Shown piece after piece: positions 23,036 through 34,566 of a stretch of DNA of 64,000 nt (position 1 is its first letter; each line of letters opens with the position of its first letter). Location of the stretch: the NCBI GenBank assembly GCA_022559845.1, contig CM040128.1, positions 71,797,247 through 71,861,246 on the forward strand, given 5' to 3'. Source of the stretch: Amorphophallus konjac. Lineage: Eukaryota; Streptophyta; Magnoliopsida; Alismatales; Araceae. The position numbers were made by a program, and so were the translations under genes. The notes beneath the pieces were generated by a model. That model saw nothing but the letters and a program-made list of their open reading frames with translations, had not been told where the DNA came from and ran no database searches.

Positions 23036-24222
23036 AGCATGCAAGCATCCCCTAACATCAAGCATCAAATAGCTATATAGTATATCCCCTATATCAAGGG
23101 CAGGGTAGGGATGAAGCCCCGAATTCACAGACCACGCGCGGCTCATGAGTCACAATTAAAAGAGTTGTGCATTCGCCGAAAAGACATCACATAGCCTCTG
23201 CATATAGTTTAAATCACGATTCCCACCCAAAACAAATGCTCCATGGTGTGAGAGTGCAGGCATGTGAGCCGCGGCCCCTAAACATATGGATGTGCGGGCA
23301 TTCTAAGCAACACTAAAGGACTGCTCTACCGCCTATGTGTACATTTCAGGCTTTCGACTTTCGGTAGCTTCGCACAACCCCTTTATTTATTCTGACTTCT
23401 AGACTTCACCATTCGTTGCGAGTTTCCTCATTTGTTTCAGTGGGGATTCCCGGCTACTAGGATTCATCCTTTGCCGTAATTCACTTTGACATTTTCGCGC
23501 GAGTCTCCTCATTTATTTCAGTGGGGATTCCCGGCTACTTAGATCTGCATTTCATTCATTCATTTTTTTAAAGGGGGTAGGCAGCTTTTTCCTCACGATT
23601 ACCGTTCATGTGAGCGTAAGAAATTCAAGCATCCACATAGTGCTGGGAAGAAATTCTGCGATCCCTACAGTTAGAAACCATTGCTCGCATTGCATGTAAA
23701 TTGTGGGAACATCGTCTCGAGTATATTTCGTGAGTTACGCTAACAGCATAGCTATGACTCTTCCTCTCGACGTATGCATTCGCCATGATGGGCTTTTCTT
23801 CCTTAGCATATGCTACGGCGCACACATGTCTATGATCGGGGTAACATAATTTATTCAAGGAGATGCGGTCCTAGGAGGTTCAAAGGAGGTGGATTAAATG
23901 TAATATAACAGTCATGCAAGCAAGGCGAGCACGCATTCAAAGTCCAACTCATGCAACATTTGTTGTTATGTTTTTTTGTTTATTTATTATTATTATTTGT
24001 TTTTTGTTTTTTTTGTTTTCTTCTTTCTTTTGTTTGTTCATTTGTTTATTTACTTCTTCTTCTTTTTTGGTTTTGTGATCTTTCTTTTTTTTGTTTATTC
24101 TTTTCTTTTTTGGGTTTGAATATCTGTAAGCACATGCTGGCACGAATGCCAGTGGTTGAGAAGCTGGCGGTTTAGGCACCGATGGTTGAGATGTTGTCGG
24201 CCCAACTGTCGATTTGCTTCAT
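23036..24222. other. Non-coding stretch inside the 9.4-kb replacement block
   Basis: Mostly unique sequence without a credible frame. A phrase GTTTCAGTGGGGATTCCCGG with its flanks recurs about 80 bp apart (near 23434 and 23514). From about 23970 it is T-rich. It probably belongs to the untranslated part of the same minus-strand element as the gag-like frame at 24678-28036. Confidence 0.5.
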
Positions 24223-24640
24223 CATTTGCCCCCAAAGTAGGGCACCATTTGCCCCCAAAGTAGGGCACCATTTGCATGTTGTTTTTTTTTCTTCGGCTTC
24301 TGCCATGATTCAAGGGGTTTGAGGCCTCCCTTGGGGTATATTATTCTTCGTATGCCCCCGGCACGGGGTGTAGTTTCTTGCCTCTTATGCCCCCATGATG
24401 GGGTAGGTTCTTCTGCCTCTTATGCCCCCGAGCGGGATATATTTCTCTTCATATGCCCCCAGCACGGGGTGTAACTTCTACTTCTTATGCCCCCAGAGCG
24501 GGGTATATTTCTCTTCGTATGCCCCCGGCACGGGGTGTAACTTCTGCTTCTTATGCCCCCAGAGCGGGGTTTATTTCTCTTCGTATGCCCCCGGCACGGG
24601 GTGTAACTTCTGCTTCTTATGCCCCCAGAGCGGGGTGGAT
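24223..24640. repeat. 23-bp and 66-bp tandem repeats with TGCCCCC words
   Basis: CATTTGCCCCCAAAGTAGGG recurs at 24223 and 24246, with the start of a third at 24269 (23-bp period). From about 24345 to 24640 a unit with TATGCCCCCAGAGCGGGGT and TATGCCCCCGGCACGGGGT repeats; exact copies start at 24487, 24553 and 24619, 66 bp apart. As 66 is a multiple of three, long frames are open on both strands; these are not genes. Confidence 0.9.
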
Positions 24641-26222
24641 GCATGCTCTCTCTTTGCTTGGTTTCAAAAAATCTCACCTTGGTGGCTTCTTCTTCGGTTG
24701 ATTCTGCTCCAGCTGTCTGCTCCATACTTGGCTCATGTTGGGTCCCGTGAGGTGTAAACGGATCTAGAAGGGGGGGTTGAATAGATCCTATCAGAAACTT
24801 TGGCCTATTTAAAAACTCTTAGCTAGCGGAAGCTTAAACCACTCTTATAAAGTGAATGAATCACTTAGGCACAATGCACAGTGGAATTAAGTAGAGTGGC
24901 TCAAATGAAAAGACTTGAATTACAAGCTATGAAACGTCCACACTTCTTTAAGTGAATTACAAAGCATAACACATAGATGAACATGCAATAGCTTGCAACA
25001 ACCGTGTGTGTGTGTGTATGCTATGTTGATCACTCAAAGTGCATATGTGTGTGAGCAATATAGCCAAGTGTGGAAGCACACGAACCTGCGAATGTGGTTA
25101 GAAGATATAGATCAATCACACAAAATAAACAACCCACAACACAGGGATTTTTAAGGTGGTTCAGTTGCAACCCCGCAACCTACGTCCACCCCTCACCAAA
25201 ACCCGGTGAGGCTTCCTTGCTGACTCACAGCTTGACCCAGGGACACGCCCCAAACCACAGAACAGAGAAAACTCTCTTTCTGTCTTCCTACACACAAAGC
25301 CGGCGGGGACGGCTACACTGCAGATCGGAGAACTCCCGATTGCCTTCCTACTAACCACCTGGTAGGGACGTCAACACCGCAAATCGAACAACCTCCGATT
25401 GCCTTCCTACTAACCACCGGTAGGGACGATTCACAAGTTCAAGTGTTTAACAATATTGAAAGTAAAACATATGTGAAGGAATTAAAACAAGAGATTGAGT
25501 AAGAAGGAATTGGCCCTTGTATCGATATGCTTTGTTGATCAGCAGCAGGGATCTCTTCTTCTTGCAAATCAATCTTCTTGTAATCACCCTTGAATGGATG
25601 CTTGTTCTTCACGGAGTACTATTCATGTGAACAGTAACTGTTCTTCTAATCTCCTCTCTTGATCTTCTTTTTGATCTCTTTGAATGGATGAAGAAGTGAA
25701 TAGATGCTACCTTGATCCTTGCTTCCTTCTTCACAGATCTTGGAAGATGATCTCTTTGATATGAGCTTGAATACCTTGGATTGGATGAAGATGTTCTTCA
25801 CGGAGTACTGTTCACGTGAATAGTAACTCTTCCTTCAATCTCCTATTTTGATCTTCTCTTTGTATCTTCTTGAAGTGGATGAAGAGAGTAATTGATTCTA
25901 CCTTGAATCTTGTTTCTTCAACAGCTTCTAGGAGTTTGAATGCTTCAGAAATCACCTTGGATGAATCGGAATGATGTAGATGATTTCTCTTGAAGATCTT
26001 GAATGAAACTAGCTTCCTTAGATCACCTTGATAGCCTAGCTTGCATCTGATCTTCCTTGAAGGTTGTTTACCTTGATTTGAGCTTGAATCAACCTTGCTT
26101 GGATGAAGAACTTCTTCATGAAGTACTGTTCATGTGAACAGTACTTCGTCCCCTTTAGATCTTCAATTAAGCATATGGAAGCCCCCTTGAAGCATTAGGT
26201 TTTCCATCCCCTCAAGTGTTGG

Positions 26223-26229
26223 TTTTATA
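26223..26229 (-). promoter_or_regulatory. TATA box in the Sirevirus solo LTR
   Basis: TATAAAA on minus, in a context (GGGTTATAAAACC) matching the copia LTR promoters at 1701 and 10897. It would fire leftward. Confidence 0.5.
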
Positions 26230-26371
26230 ACCCTTGAATGGTCCATAGATGCCCCCTAGACCAGATCCACAAATCATGGAAGATTAGGTAAGATTTGATT
26301 AAACAAATCTATGGAAAGGGGCTAGCCACGAGGTGGATTTCGAGGTCAAACAAGGCTGCTTCGGGGCTGGC

Positions 26372-26556
26372 GGTCGACCTAAGGTTCCTGGCGGTCGACC
26401 GCTACTGTAAAACTTGAAAACGGGCGAACCCTGGGATTTCCGGTCGACCGCCACTGGCTGGCGGTCGACCGCTACTAAAAAAGCCTGTAGACGGTGAGGC
26501 TCTGGCTGGGGCGGTCGACCGCCCCTGTGCTGGCGGTCACTGGGGCGGTCGACCGC
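26372..26556 (-). repeat. GGTCGACC palindrome array in the solo LTR
   Basis: Copies start at 26372, 26393, 26442, 26463, 26513, a broken one at 26535, and 26547. Members of the pairs are 21, 21 and 22 bp apart, the same geometry as in the copia element at 887-11724, although the surrounding sequence has diverged. The spacing is thus kept between two separate insertions. Confidence 0.8.
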
Positions 26557-26705
26557 CAGCTGGGCAGACCCCCAGTTCAGCCGGGTCAGTCCATTAACCT
26601 TTTTAGCTTCGTTGCTTGACTCCTTTAGCAGCCCATTCATGTCTATAGTATCAACATTGACTGTCTTGTAGATTTGATTATAGAGTATTCAATCAAATTT
26701 TTGTT

Positions 26706-26724
26706 CCGGGGGCTCCGCCCCCGG
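26706..26724. other. Perfect GC-rich hairpin in the solo LTR
   Basis: CCGGGGGC, three bases TCC, then GCCCCCGG: an 8-bp perfect stem with a 3-base loop, beside the U3 repeats at 26750-26845. No terminator or protein-site function can be assigned. Confidence 0.6.
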
Positions 26725-26749
26725 AAACCCCCACAAGGGGCGCAACATT

Positions 26750-26845
26750 GAGCTTTCACATTTGCATTTAGCTTTGACATTTGCATTGAACTTTCACGTT
26801 TGCCTTGAGCTTTCACATTTGCCATGAGCTTTCACATTTCCTTGG
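26750..26845 (-). repeat. 19-bp minisatellite in the U3 of the solo LTR
   Basis: Five imperfect units of about 18-20 bp with GCTTTCACATTTGC on plus (GCAAATGTGAAAGC on minus). They sit at the position in U3 where the copia LTR carries its unrelated 18-bp array, so the two LTRs share layout but not repeat sequence. Confidence 0.75.
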
Positions 26846-28036
26846 ATTATCTTGTAGCATGCTATCGAGAAATTGCACCGACCTTGAATCATCCATAAGG
26901 TAAGACATGCACTGACCATATGAAGAATATGCAATGACCTTATGTGTGATGCTATTCAGCTTGAGTTCTGTGCTTGAAACATGCTATATTTTCATGCATC
27001 CAATATTGTCATATGCCTTGATATCTGACAATTCAGTTGTCTAGATTGGTGTGCCATTCTTGAGCTTTTACACTGGAAGTATAATGACCTGCAATGTATG
27101 AATATTAACATTATTAAATGCAGGTATAGTTCATTAATGACTAAAGAGGAAGACATCATCAAAACCAACTAAAAAGGCAGACATCATCAAAACCATAAAA
27201 TGATTTAATCATGTTGCACACATGTTCAACTCATTCATCGCCGGCAGAGCTGTTAAATTCGGGTGCGGGTCGGCTGGGCCCAGACCCATTTCACTCATCT
27301 TTTTCTTCATTGTTTCAATTTCTTGCCGATATTCTTGCAACAACATCAGCATTGCAGGGTCATGCAGGGTGGGGTTGAGAGTGACACCTCCTTCCCCAGC
27401 TGGATTTTTTTCGGACGACGTGGATGGTCTCCTGTCATCGCCTTCAGTCGTAACTGTATTGACGGTGATGACCGTCACAGTCTTGTCCTGGCTGGTTTCT
27501 TCAACAAGGGTCTGCAACACCTCGCCGGTTTGAACTGGAGTTTGGGGCCAAGCTCGCTCGGACACCCGGATATGTTTGAATCTGGTTGGCTTCGGGGCCA
27601 GCCCCCCCTTTGATTTGGCTTCGTTGTGAGCCAACTTTTCTTGGGCCAGCACTTGGAAGGTATTGTGTACTGGCACCATTAGGATTACCCTATCGGGCGT
27701 GATTCTGGCTTGTCGGCCATTCAGGAAGACTCGGACGCCTCCGATGAGCACGGATTTGCCCGAGGTAGATAGCCGACTTTGCAATGTGCCGGGGTTCTTC
27801 TTTGCCACCCTCCTGGTGGCTGGTGCGTGCTTCTCGTTGGCGGAGGCGCGAGAATCAACATGGCGACCATGGCATCCCACTGCAGCAGCTTCAGACGACC
27901 AATTCCATCTCCTGGATATGCAGGAGCTCCACGAATGCGACCCCCAAGAAGTTGGGGAACTCGATGACTGGCGGGAAGGTGCCGAACTGGATCGGCACCG
28001 CCAAATAGCCATGGGTGGCATGGCCGGCGACAACAA

Positions 28037-31000
28037 GGGGTCCGAACGACACGGCCATCCAAGTTGTCGAAAAGTAGCATGCGGGATAAAATCACACAGT
28101 TAAACTTTTAAGAAGAGGCCATTGGGCCCCTAATCCTGGAAAGGAGATGAAGGGAGGTTCCAGTCCCACCGGGCATGCTAGACTTGTGGACACACTTATC
28201 GGGACACTTCTTCTTTTTGTTGGTTTATTCATCTTTTCATTCGTTTGTTCGGTTTATTGGTGCGAGGGCATGCCAGTCACCTAGGTGACGATTTATTCGG
28301 GCTTAAAGTAAGCCCATGGTGCGCTCGATCTGACTAATCAGATGATTGTGTGTATCGTGTCGGGACTGAGAACCCGCCGTACTGTAAAGGTGACGATGTT
28401 AATTACATCCCCTCGGAGAGAGGAAAACCCTTGATTGATTGTCAGGAAAAGGGGCCCTATGGCCTGAAATTCATAATAATGAAAGCGAGAGTAGAATCTC
28501 GAATTGCGTTTAAACAAACCCCGTATTAGGGTGTAAACGTTCATAGGTACACATATGTCGGTCACTCACTGACCATTCTTTATTCGGACGGAAGTCCGTA
28601 TTAGTAGCGTCGAAGACGACGATTGAACCGTGTAAATGTCTGTCGTAGGTACGGCAAGTTTAATGTAGGTGTGGGATTGGAACCCGGGAGAAGCGGGTCA
28701 AACCGATGATCTATTGGCCCGAGGTGGTTGCGGACTATGGCCATATCGGGATCCCTGAGGTCCACGCCCGATACCATGGGACATCGTTGCTTTTCTCTTC
28801 ACGCACAGTCCGGGGAAGCGAAGGTCCCAAGGTATGCGAGGTTGTAGCATTTTTTTATTATTGTTGTTGCAATTATTAAATTATGTTGTTTGTTCTCATA
28901 AGAGTGGTTCATGTTCTTTCATTTTATTATTCATTGGCTTAAAGCCTTTTATTTTGATTAATTATTCTTTTCCTTTCAAGCACGCCGGCTAAGGGAGATG
29001 CCATTTAAGAGTGTTAGGGGGGCACGCCGGTTATAAGTTGCACACGAGGGAGTGAGGGGCGGGCCGGTTTAATGGGTTGCACAAGAGGGGCACGCCGGGT
29101 ACGCAGCAAAAAAAAATTGGGGAGTTTTGAGTGTGTAGCTAAACCGGCGCGGGGGGTACAGCACCGGATTAGCCCGCGCCGGATTAGAAGCGCTCCGGGA
29201 TAGTTCTTGTGAGTTTCATTTCATTCTTGTTGCTTCTTTTTCTTCTTTCTTTCACCTGCAAGTTTATTTGTTGATTAGTTTGTTCACCTAATTGGTGGAT
29301 TAAGTTTGTAGAGAGGAAGTTTATATATTTTAACCGTTTGTTAGGGTGACTTAGCATGAAGGTTCAAGTGTTTTGTTCAGAGGGGTTCGTTATGCAGGAG
29401 CTCTGGAGTCCAAGAGTTCAATTTGTGGCTAGTTCAGGAGGGATTAGGCATGCATAGTATTTGATCTCAGAGAGGTTTTTTTATTTGTTCATACTTGTGT
29501 GTATCTGTTCTTCGTTCTTAGTGCTCATACTCCTGGCAAAAATTGGGCAGCATCTCCCCCGGACTGAGGTTTGTCGGGGCGAATGGGGGATTGTCAAACG
29601 GAGTGCTCCGAGACGACCTCTTATATTCGGAGTGGCCAAACGGCAGTCCGATGACCCACAGTTGAGTGCAGAACCCCGAGGACCAGCCTTCAAGGGTTCT
29701 AGCAACTCACGGGTTGTAGCTTCGTGGAAGTTCCATAGGGACAGATGTTCGCCATGAACGGCTATAACTCTTCACCCTTTAAACGGATTCCTTCGAAGGC
29801 CAAGCCATGGGGAGGCAAGCTTCGAGGGCCCTGGGTGACTGGAAGATAGGGAGAAAAGGGAAAGAAGCCAAAGTAGTAGAACGCTCTGTGTATTTTCAAA
29901 AGCCTTTATTTTTATTCATCCATAGAAGAAAAGGGGATAGAATACATGGAGGAAGACTATCCCATGACAAAAGGAAGTAGAAACGAAAGAGAAAATATAT
30001 AGTAGTGGGAGGAGAGCAAAACCCAAACCCCTTCCCCCAGCTCACCTCTCTCTCACACTCTCTCTCTTTTCTTCACCTCGCAGGCGTAGGGGGGAACGAA
30101 GCTTCTCTTCTCTTCTTCTTTTTTCAATCGCCCCCCTATTTTCTTCAATGGCCAGCCTCGGGTTCCAGAGATCTCCTGCTGCGTCGAACATGGTCAAATA
30201 TATATAGAATGGGTTGCCCTTTCTTTCTCTAACGGAAGGAACTCCCGCCACTTCCTCTTGTTTACCGGACGAACGGGATTGACATGCCTCGGTGTTGTCC
30301 GTTGATTTGCATACTACGCTGGCATTCGTCTGAGGACGGGACGTTCGCGGGTTTACCGGGAGATCTTCTGCTGCTTCCACCGTCGATGCATGCCTTCGCC
30401 ACTGATGCCAATGCGTTGTCAAACGGAGACGGAGGCACTGCTTGATAGCATTGAATGCTATGCCCTGTTGAGTCTGCGCCCGAAGCCGATAGGAGAATAG
30501 AGTATCGGAGCTCGGATGGGATGGCATTTGAGTTAAACCGGTGTGGTGTTGTGCACGCCAGATTAACAACATTCAAAGAGGTGCGCCGGTTTGCAGCCAA
30601 GAAGAGGGGCGCGCCGGTTTGCAGACAAGAAGTGGGGGCGCGCCAGTTTAAGGGGGCGCGCCGGTTTAAGATGCTAGAGGTATGGTCGTGCCGGTTTAAG
30701 CGTCAAAGGGCTTCTTCCCAGCTTAGTGGCGATTCGGACGGATGCTTGCCCTCCCGTGCTGCTTCAGTTGTAATGCACCACCTCTGAGGTGTTTGATTTG
30801 AAGCCTCCAAGCCCCGGTTTAGGACTTCGAGTGATTTCCAGCACATGTCGAACCCGTGTCCGAATTCCTGAGTTTTCTCTCGATTCGGGCTTTAGCATAG
30901 CCGGTTGGAGAGGTGTGGCTATATCTTCTACTTGAGGGGCTTCCTTCTCGGGGTAGAGGACCACCAAGTGAATTCTTGTCCTGATCGGGCGAGGTATGGG

Positions 31001-31083
31001 GTTAATTTGGCCTTTCCGTCTTCAACTTGCTCTTGGGTGCGTAGACGTAAGTGCCGTATAATCATCATTTTTTGGCGTCCACA
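28037..31083. other. Non-coding right part of the 9.4-kb replacement block
   Basis: No supported gene. A minus-strand AATAAA-like signal lies in T-rich sequence near 29905. Short GCGCCGGTTT words repeat at 28980-29190 and 30560-30700. A CT-rich stretch lies at 30030-30130. The section 28262-28600 resembles the 491-bp satellite. I suspect this is leader and LTR sequence of the minus-strand element whose gag-like exon lies to the left, but no LTR pair or PBS was found. Confidence 0.45.
28262..28600 (+). repeat. Diverged relative of the 491-bp satellite unit
   Basis: Phrases occur in the same circular order as in the array at 14678-16756: GGCATGCCAGTCAC (array GGCGTGCCAATCAC), GTCGGGACTGAGAACCCGCC (array GTCGGGACTGGCGACCCGCC), TGATTGATTGTCAGG, and a GTCGGTCACTCACTGACCAT block (array ATCGGTCACATGTTGACCAT). 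Between them the sequence differs in length and content. This is an alignment by eye. Confidence 0.5.
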
Positions 31084-32012
31084 TACCTCAGACTATGTAA
31101 CGACTACCGGAGACTGAATCAACTCACAATTAAGAATAAATATCCGTTGTCGCGTATAGATGAACTCTTTGATCAGATTTCAGGGGCCGAATATTTCTCC
31201 AAGATAGACCTCAGGTCAGGTTATCATCAGCTCAAGATCAAAGATGAAGACATACATAAAACTACTTTTCGGAGCAGATATGGCCACTATGAATTCGTGG
31301 TAATGCCCTTCAGGTAAACCAATGTCCCGGCAGCATTTATGCAACTCATGAATAATGTCTTCGGGCCTTATCTTGACCAGTTTGTAGTCGTCTTCATTGA
31401 TGATATTCTTATATACTCCAAAACAAAGGAGGAAAATGAAGAACACTTAAGAAGTGCCTTGCAAACGCTAAGAGAGCTCAAACTTTATGCAAAGCTTAGT
31501 AAGTGCAAGTTCTGGCTAAAGGAGGTCTCTTTCCTTGGCCATATAATTTCAAAAGAAGGTATCACTGTCGACCCTTCTAAAATAGAGGCTGTTAAGAACT
31601 AGAGCCGGCCGATGACCGTGTTTGAAGTCAGAAGTTTTCTAGGTCTAGCTGGTTATTACCGGAGATTTATCAAAGATTTCTCAAAGATCGCCGTTCCTTT
31701 GACTAGACTTACAAGAAAGGAAAATATTTTTGTATGGTCGAAGGATTGCGAAGAGAGTTTTCAAACTCTTAAAGAACACCTTACCACTGCACCCATATTA
31801 ACGCTACCGACAGAGGGTGGTGGCTTTGAAGTCTATACGGATGCGTCTGGCATTGGCCTAGGGTGCGTCCTTATGTAAAATGGAAAGGTGATTTGCTATT
31901 CATCAAGGCAGTTAAAGCGTCACGAAGAAAATTACCATGTGCATGATCTGGAACTGGCTGCAGTTATATTCGCATTGAAGATTTGGAGACATTACCTTTA
32001 TGGGGAGAAATT
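31084..32012 (+). pseudogene. Chromovirus 1 pol, RT and start of RNase H
   Basis: It starts abruptly inside RT ([20 protein letters not shown]). [12 protein letters not shown] and the catalytic FIDD in [13 protein letters not shown] follow, then the RNase H domain ([17 protein letters not shown]), ending at [13 protein letters not shown] where the gag-only element was inserted. In-frame stops are at 31315, 31600 and 31876. The N-terminal part of RT up to KKDGS, the protease and gag are absent. Confidence 0.93.
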
Positions 32013-34098
32013 TGATGCGGGACGAGACATGGACACGACAAGCTCATGACTGCCCCTTAACGAGGGAAGCGTCGGACGTGCGCGGTTGAGAAACCGGCAG
32101 TGAGCTAGGGTGATCGGCTCTCTCGTGTGCCCAGATCGGGTCACGGGACGGTCTCGCACTCTCTCGCAGCAGCGGTAATGAATAGATAAAGCGAGCTAGA
32201 TATCCCTACACATGCTCTCTAGCAGCGACATAAACAAATATATATGAAGTAAGCAAAATGCCAAGTAAGGGAGCGAATGCGATACCTCCACGCGCTAGGC
32301 GTGGGGACGACGGACCCGGTCAAAAACCGTACTCTCGGAACAATAATACACAAGATTACAGCAATACAAATCGCTGCCCACTCCGCGCAGGGAGGTAAAG
32401 GGCTACACAATGGGGTCCGGGAGGACCGAATTCGGGTTGACGAGCGGCTTCTCGCATTGATTCGGCAACACCCGAACTAGTGACGGTGGGGCCCACGTGC
32501 TGTCCGGAGGGGTCGAGTGAGACCCGGTGACACCGCTGTAGTGGGGACACTTAGGGAAGCGTTCCACGGGCTGGCGGCACGCTGGTTCGCCGGCCGGAGG
32601 CCGGGCGGCTCCGATCGGCACCGGTCAGAATAACCGGCCACGGATCTGCAGGTTCTGTTTTTCGGCGCGCGCTCCGGCGAGAACGGACGCTGCGATCAGC
32701 CCCGACATCAGAATGCGAAGAAACCAGTGCCGTTGGAAAGATGCTTTGAAGGACTTAAGCCCAGGGTGATCACAGAAAAATAATCAAGCCTGTACTTCTG
32801 ATTGGCGAATTTTGAAGGTTGCTATTGTACAGTTCCTGAAATCCCAGGTCAGCAGAGAACTTTCCTGTGGATTGCCTTTGACTGATATGAATACCTCGGA
32901 TTCAGACTTAGACCTGTTCATAAAAGTTGTAGGAAATCAAATAAGGGAACCAGGACTATTTTTGGATCTAGATTTGGAGGTGGTGGTGATTTGTTCTGAT
33001 TTTGTAAGTGGAGGGTGATCGGATCTGGGATCTGACTGACAACACTGTAGCTAAGGAGGAACACGAATTTCTAAAAATAGATAGAAGGTTGATAAAATAT
33101 TAAGAAAATTTGTTAATGTAGGGGGTGATGAAAAAAACTCCCAGTAAAATTGGGAGAGTTTGTACAAATCAAAAAGATGGCTGGAGGTGGGAAATACAGG
33201 GCTGCTGTCACTGTAGATAGAGACAAAACAGAACTAGGAATGAAAGATGCACGAAAATGGGAAAATACTAAACGATAGAATTTGGGCGTGAAAATTTAGG
33301 TGGAGCTTGGGATACAAGGGAAGAACACACCATAACAATTTCAGCTCAATCCAAGCTCGTGGCTGGGACAGACAATTCGTGGAAGCTGCTGTGGTCGGAC
33401 GAAGACAGAACTGCAGAGGCGGCTCGATGGCGGCACGAACGGTGGCGGCGGCGGCACAGACGATCACCGGAGGTTGAGAGGGGATGATAGAAGGTAGAAT
33501 CACTCTAGAACTTGGGGTTGGAGAGGGAATAACAGCAGGGGAGGAGAGAGGGGCGCACCAAGCTCCTTGCTTACACACAAAAATTATGATTTTTCATTGA
33601 ATTTCACATGAAAATACAAGCTTATATATGGTTTACATCAAATGCAATGTGGACCCTTGGATCTAGGGAAGGGGAATCAAGGGCTGGGATTGCATGCCAC
33701 AAACACAAAAAAAAAAGAATATAATATGCAAGGGGGGGGGGGGGGCGGCCTATTGACTAGGAGGGGAGGTTGAATGGAAGGTTGAGTGGTAGGTGGCCTA
33801 CCTTGGACAAAATGGGCCACTTGTCTACCCATGTGGCATATGACTAGTCCAACCTTCTAGATGTCCACCTAGGATGGTTGACCAGCGCCACAAGATGACA
33901 TGGACCAATGGGAAAGGGCTGAGGGCCCCCTTACTGGTCCTACTGACAAATTACATAGAAACCCACACAATCTACGGGAGTGACGCATTGGCCGATAAAG
34001 CCGTACAATTGCGCGTATACTTTCCCGTGGATATAAAAATAAACTAAAGGATATAAATGCAATATGAAAAGGTATTGGCTCGGTGTCGATTCCCATCA
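32013..34098 (-). repeat. 3' LTR of the gag-only element
   Basis: Left copy, running from the target duplication to CCCATCA before the interior. It includes a run of G near 33731-33743, longer than in the partner LTR. Open frames inside, such as 33234-33578, also occur in the partner and show no domain. Confidence 0.92.
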
Positions 34099-34566
34099 AC
34101 TCTTCCCGGGTGGGAGGAACTCGACCCCGTCGAGTAGGGGTAGGGATGCTCGAATACTCCGGCGGATCCGTCACCGTGCCAAGTAAGGCGGGTACGCTCC
34201 ACTCCAAATGATCGTCACCTGCTCATTCCATATATACTCGATATGCGTAAACTACTATGGCCTGAAGGTGGACACTCCGGGTGGGGCACTCTCAAAAGGA
34301 AGGGAAGCGGCTCAAAGACTCACTAGGAATCACCGCTGAGTCCCTATAGGTGACTGATCCGGGTATAGATGTAGAATCGACCCCATACTCATCAAGTGAG
34401 TCCACTCGCCTCTTACTCATAAGAGACCGAAAACGAGCTTACACAAGACGCATGCAGACAAACAATCGACACACAAACCATGCAAACAAACCACACAAAA
34501 CAAACCACACAAGGAAAACACACCGACTCATATATGACCCTAGACTAAGATGGTGACACAAGCCCA
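34099..34566 (-). other. 3' non-coding region of the gag-only element
   Basis: Between the gag stop and the 3' LTR; no coding signal. The last bases before the LTR on minus, CCGGGAAGAG, are only weakly purine-rich, so the PPT is poor or decayed. A block at 34438-34520 is rich in ACAAAC-type words. Confidence 0.6.

Larger units (their letters stand above)
24737..27229 (-). mobile_element. Sirevirus-type solo LTR
   Basis: In reverse complement it follows the plan of the copia LTR at 9683-11724: a start like TTGAACA, a U3 repeat array, GGTCGACC palindromes, a TATA box, the region with TCCCTACCGGTGGTTAGTAG, and a GGGTGAATAGATC-like end. It is flanked by CTCAT (24732-24736 and 27230-27234). There is no internal region, so it is a solo LTR left by recombination. 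The terminal CA is degraded (GTTCAA/CTCAT), so the exact ends are uncertain by one or two bases. Confidence 0.85.
24678..28036 (-). pseudogene. Gag-like or unknown coiled-coil gene, split by a solo LTR
   Basis: On minus a frame runs from 28036 to the insertion at 27234. It ends in a predicted coiled coil (LLQEYRQEIETMKKKMSEM) followed by PHPNLTALPAMNE. After the solo LTR it resumes in phase as PSMEQTAGAESTEEEATK and stops at a good donor, AAG/GTGAGA, at 24677. Its exact continuation across the duplicated CTCAT supports a real coding exon. The upstream part may be frameshifted, since a second frame at 27721-28095 also reads protein-like. I do not recognise a definite family; a gypsy gag is my best guess. 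Confidence 0.5.

Noticed and set aside
22508..23080. Three long hydrophobic open frames (up to 190 codons) rich in Phe, Val, Leu and Cys.
   Set aside because: They are translations of a TTTGTTTGTTC-rich low-complexity tract; all three forward frames are open and none has a domain.
24420..24757. Repetitive frames on both strands with 22-residue periods.
   Set aside because: A consequence of the 66-bp tandem repeat, whose length is a multiple of three.
25003..25018. Short GT microsatellite.
   Set aside because: About eight repeats inside the solo LTR, of no evident function.
33234..33578. Pro/Ala-rich minus frame inside the LTR of the gag-only element, with a partner at 37803-38039.
   Set aside because: It lies in non-coding LTR sequence, differs in length between the two LTRs and has no known domain.
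33731..33743. G-run as a possible quadruplex or structural signal.
   Set aside because: A single mononucleotide run that differs in length between the two LTRs (shorter near 38190), as expected from slippage.
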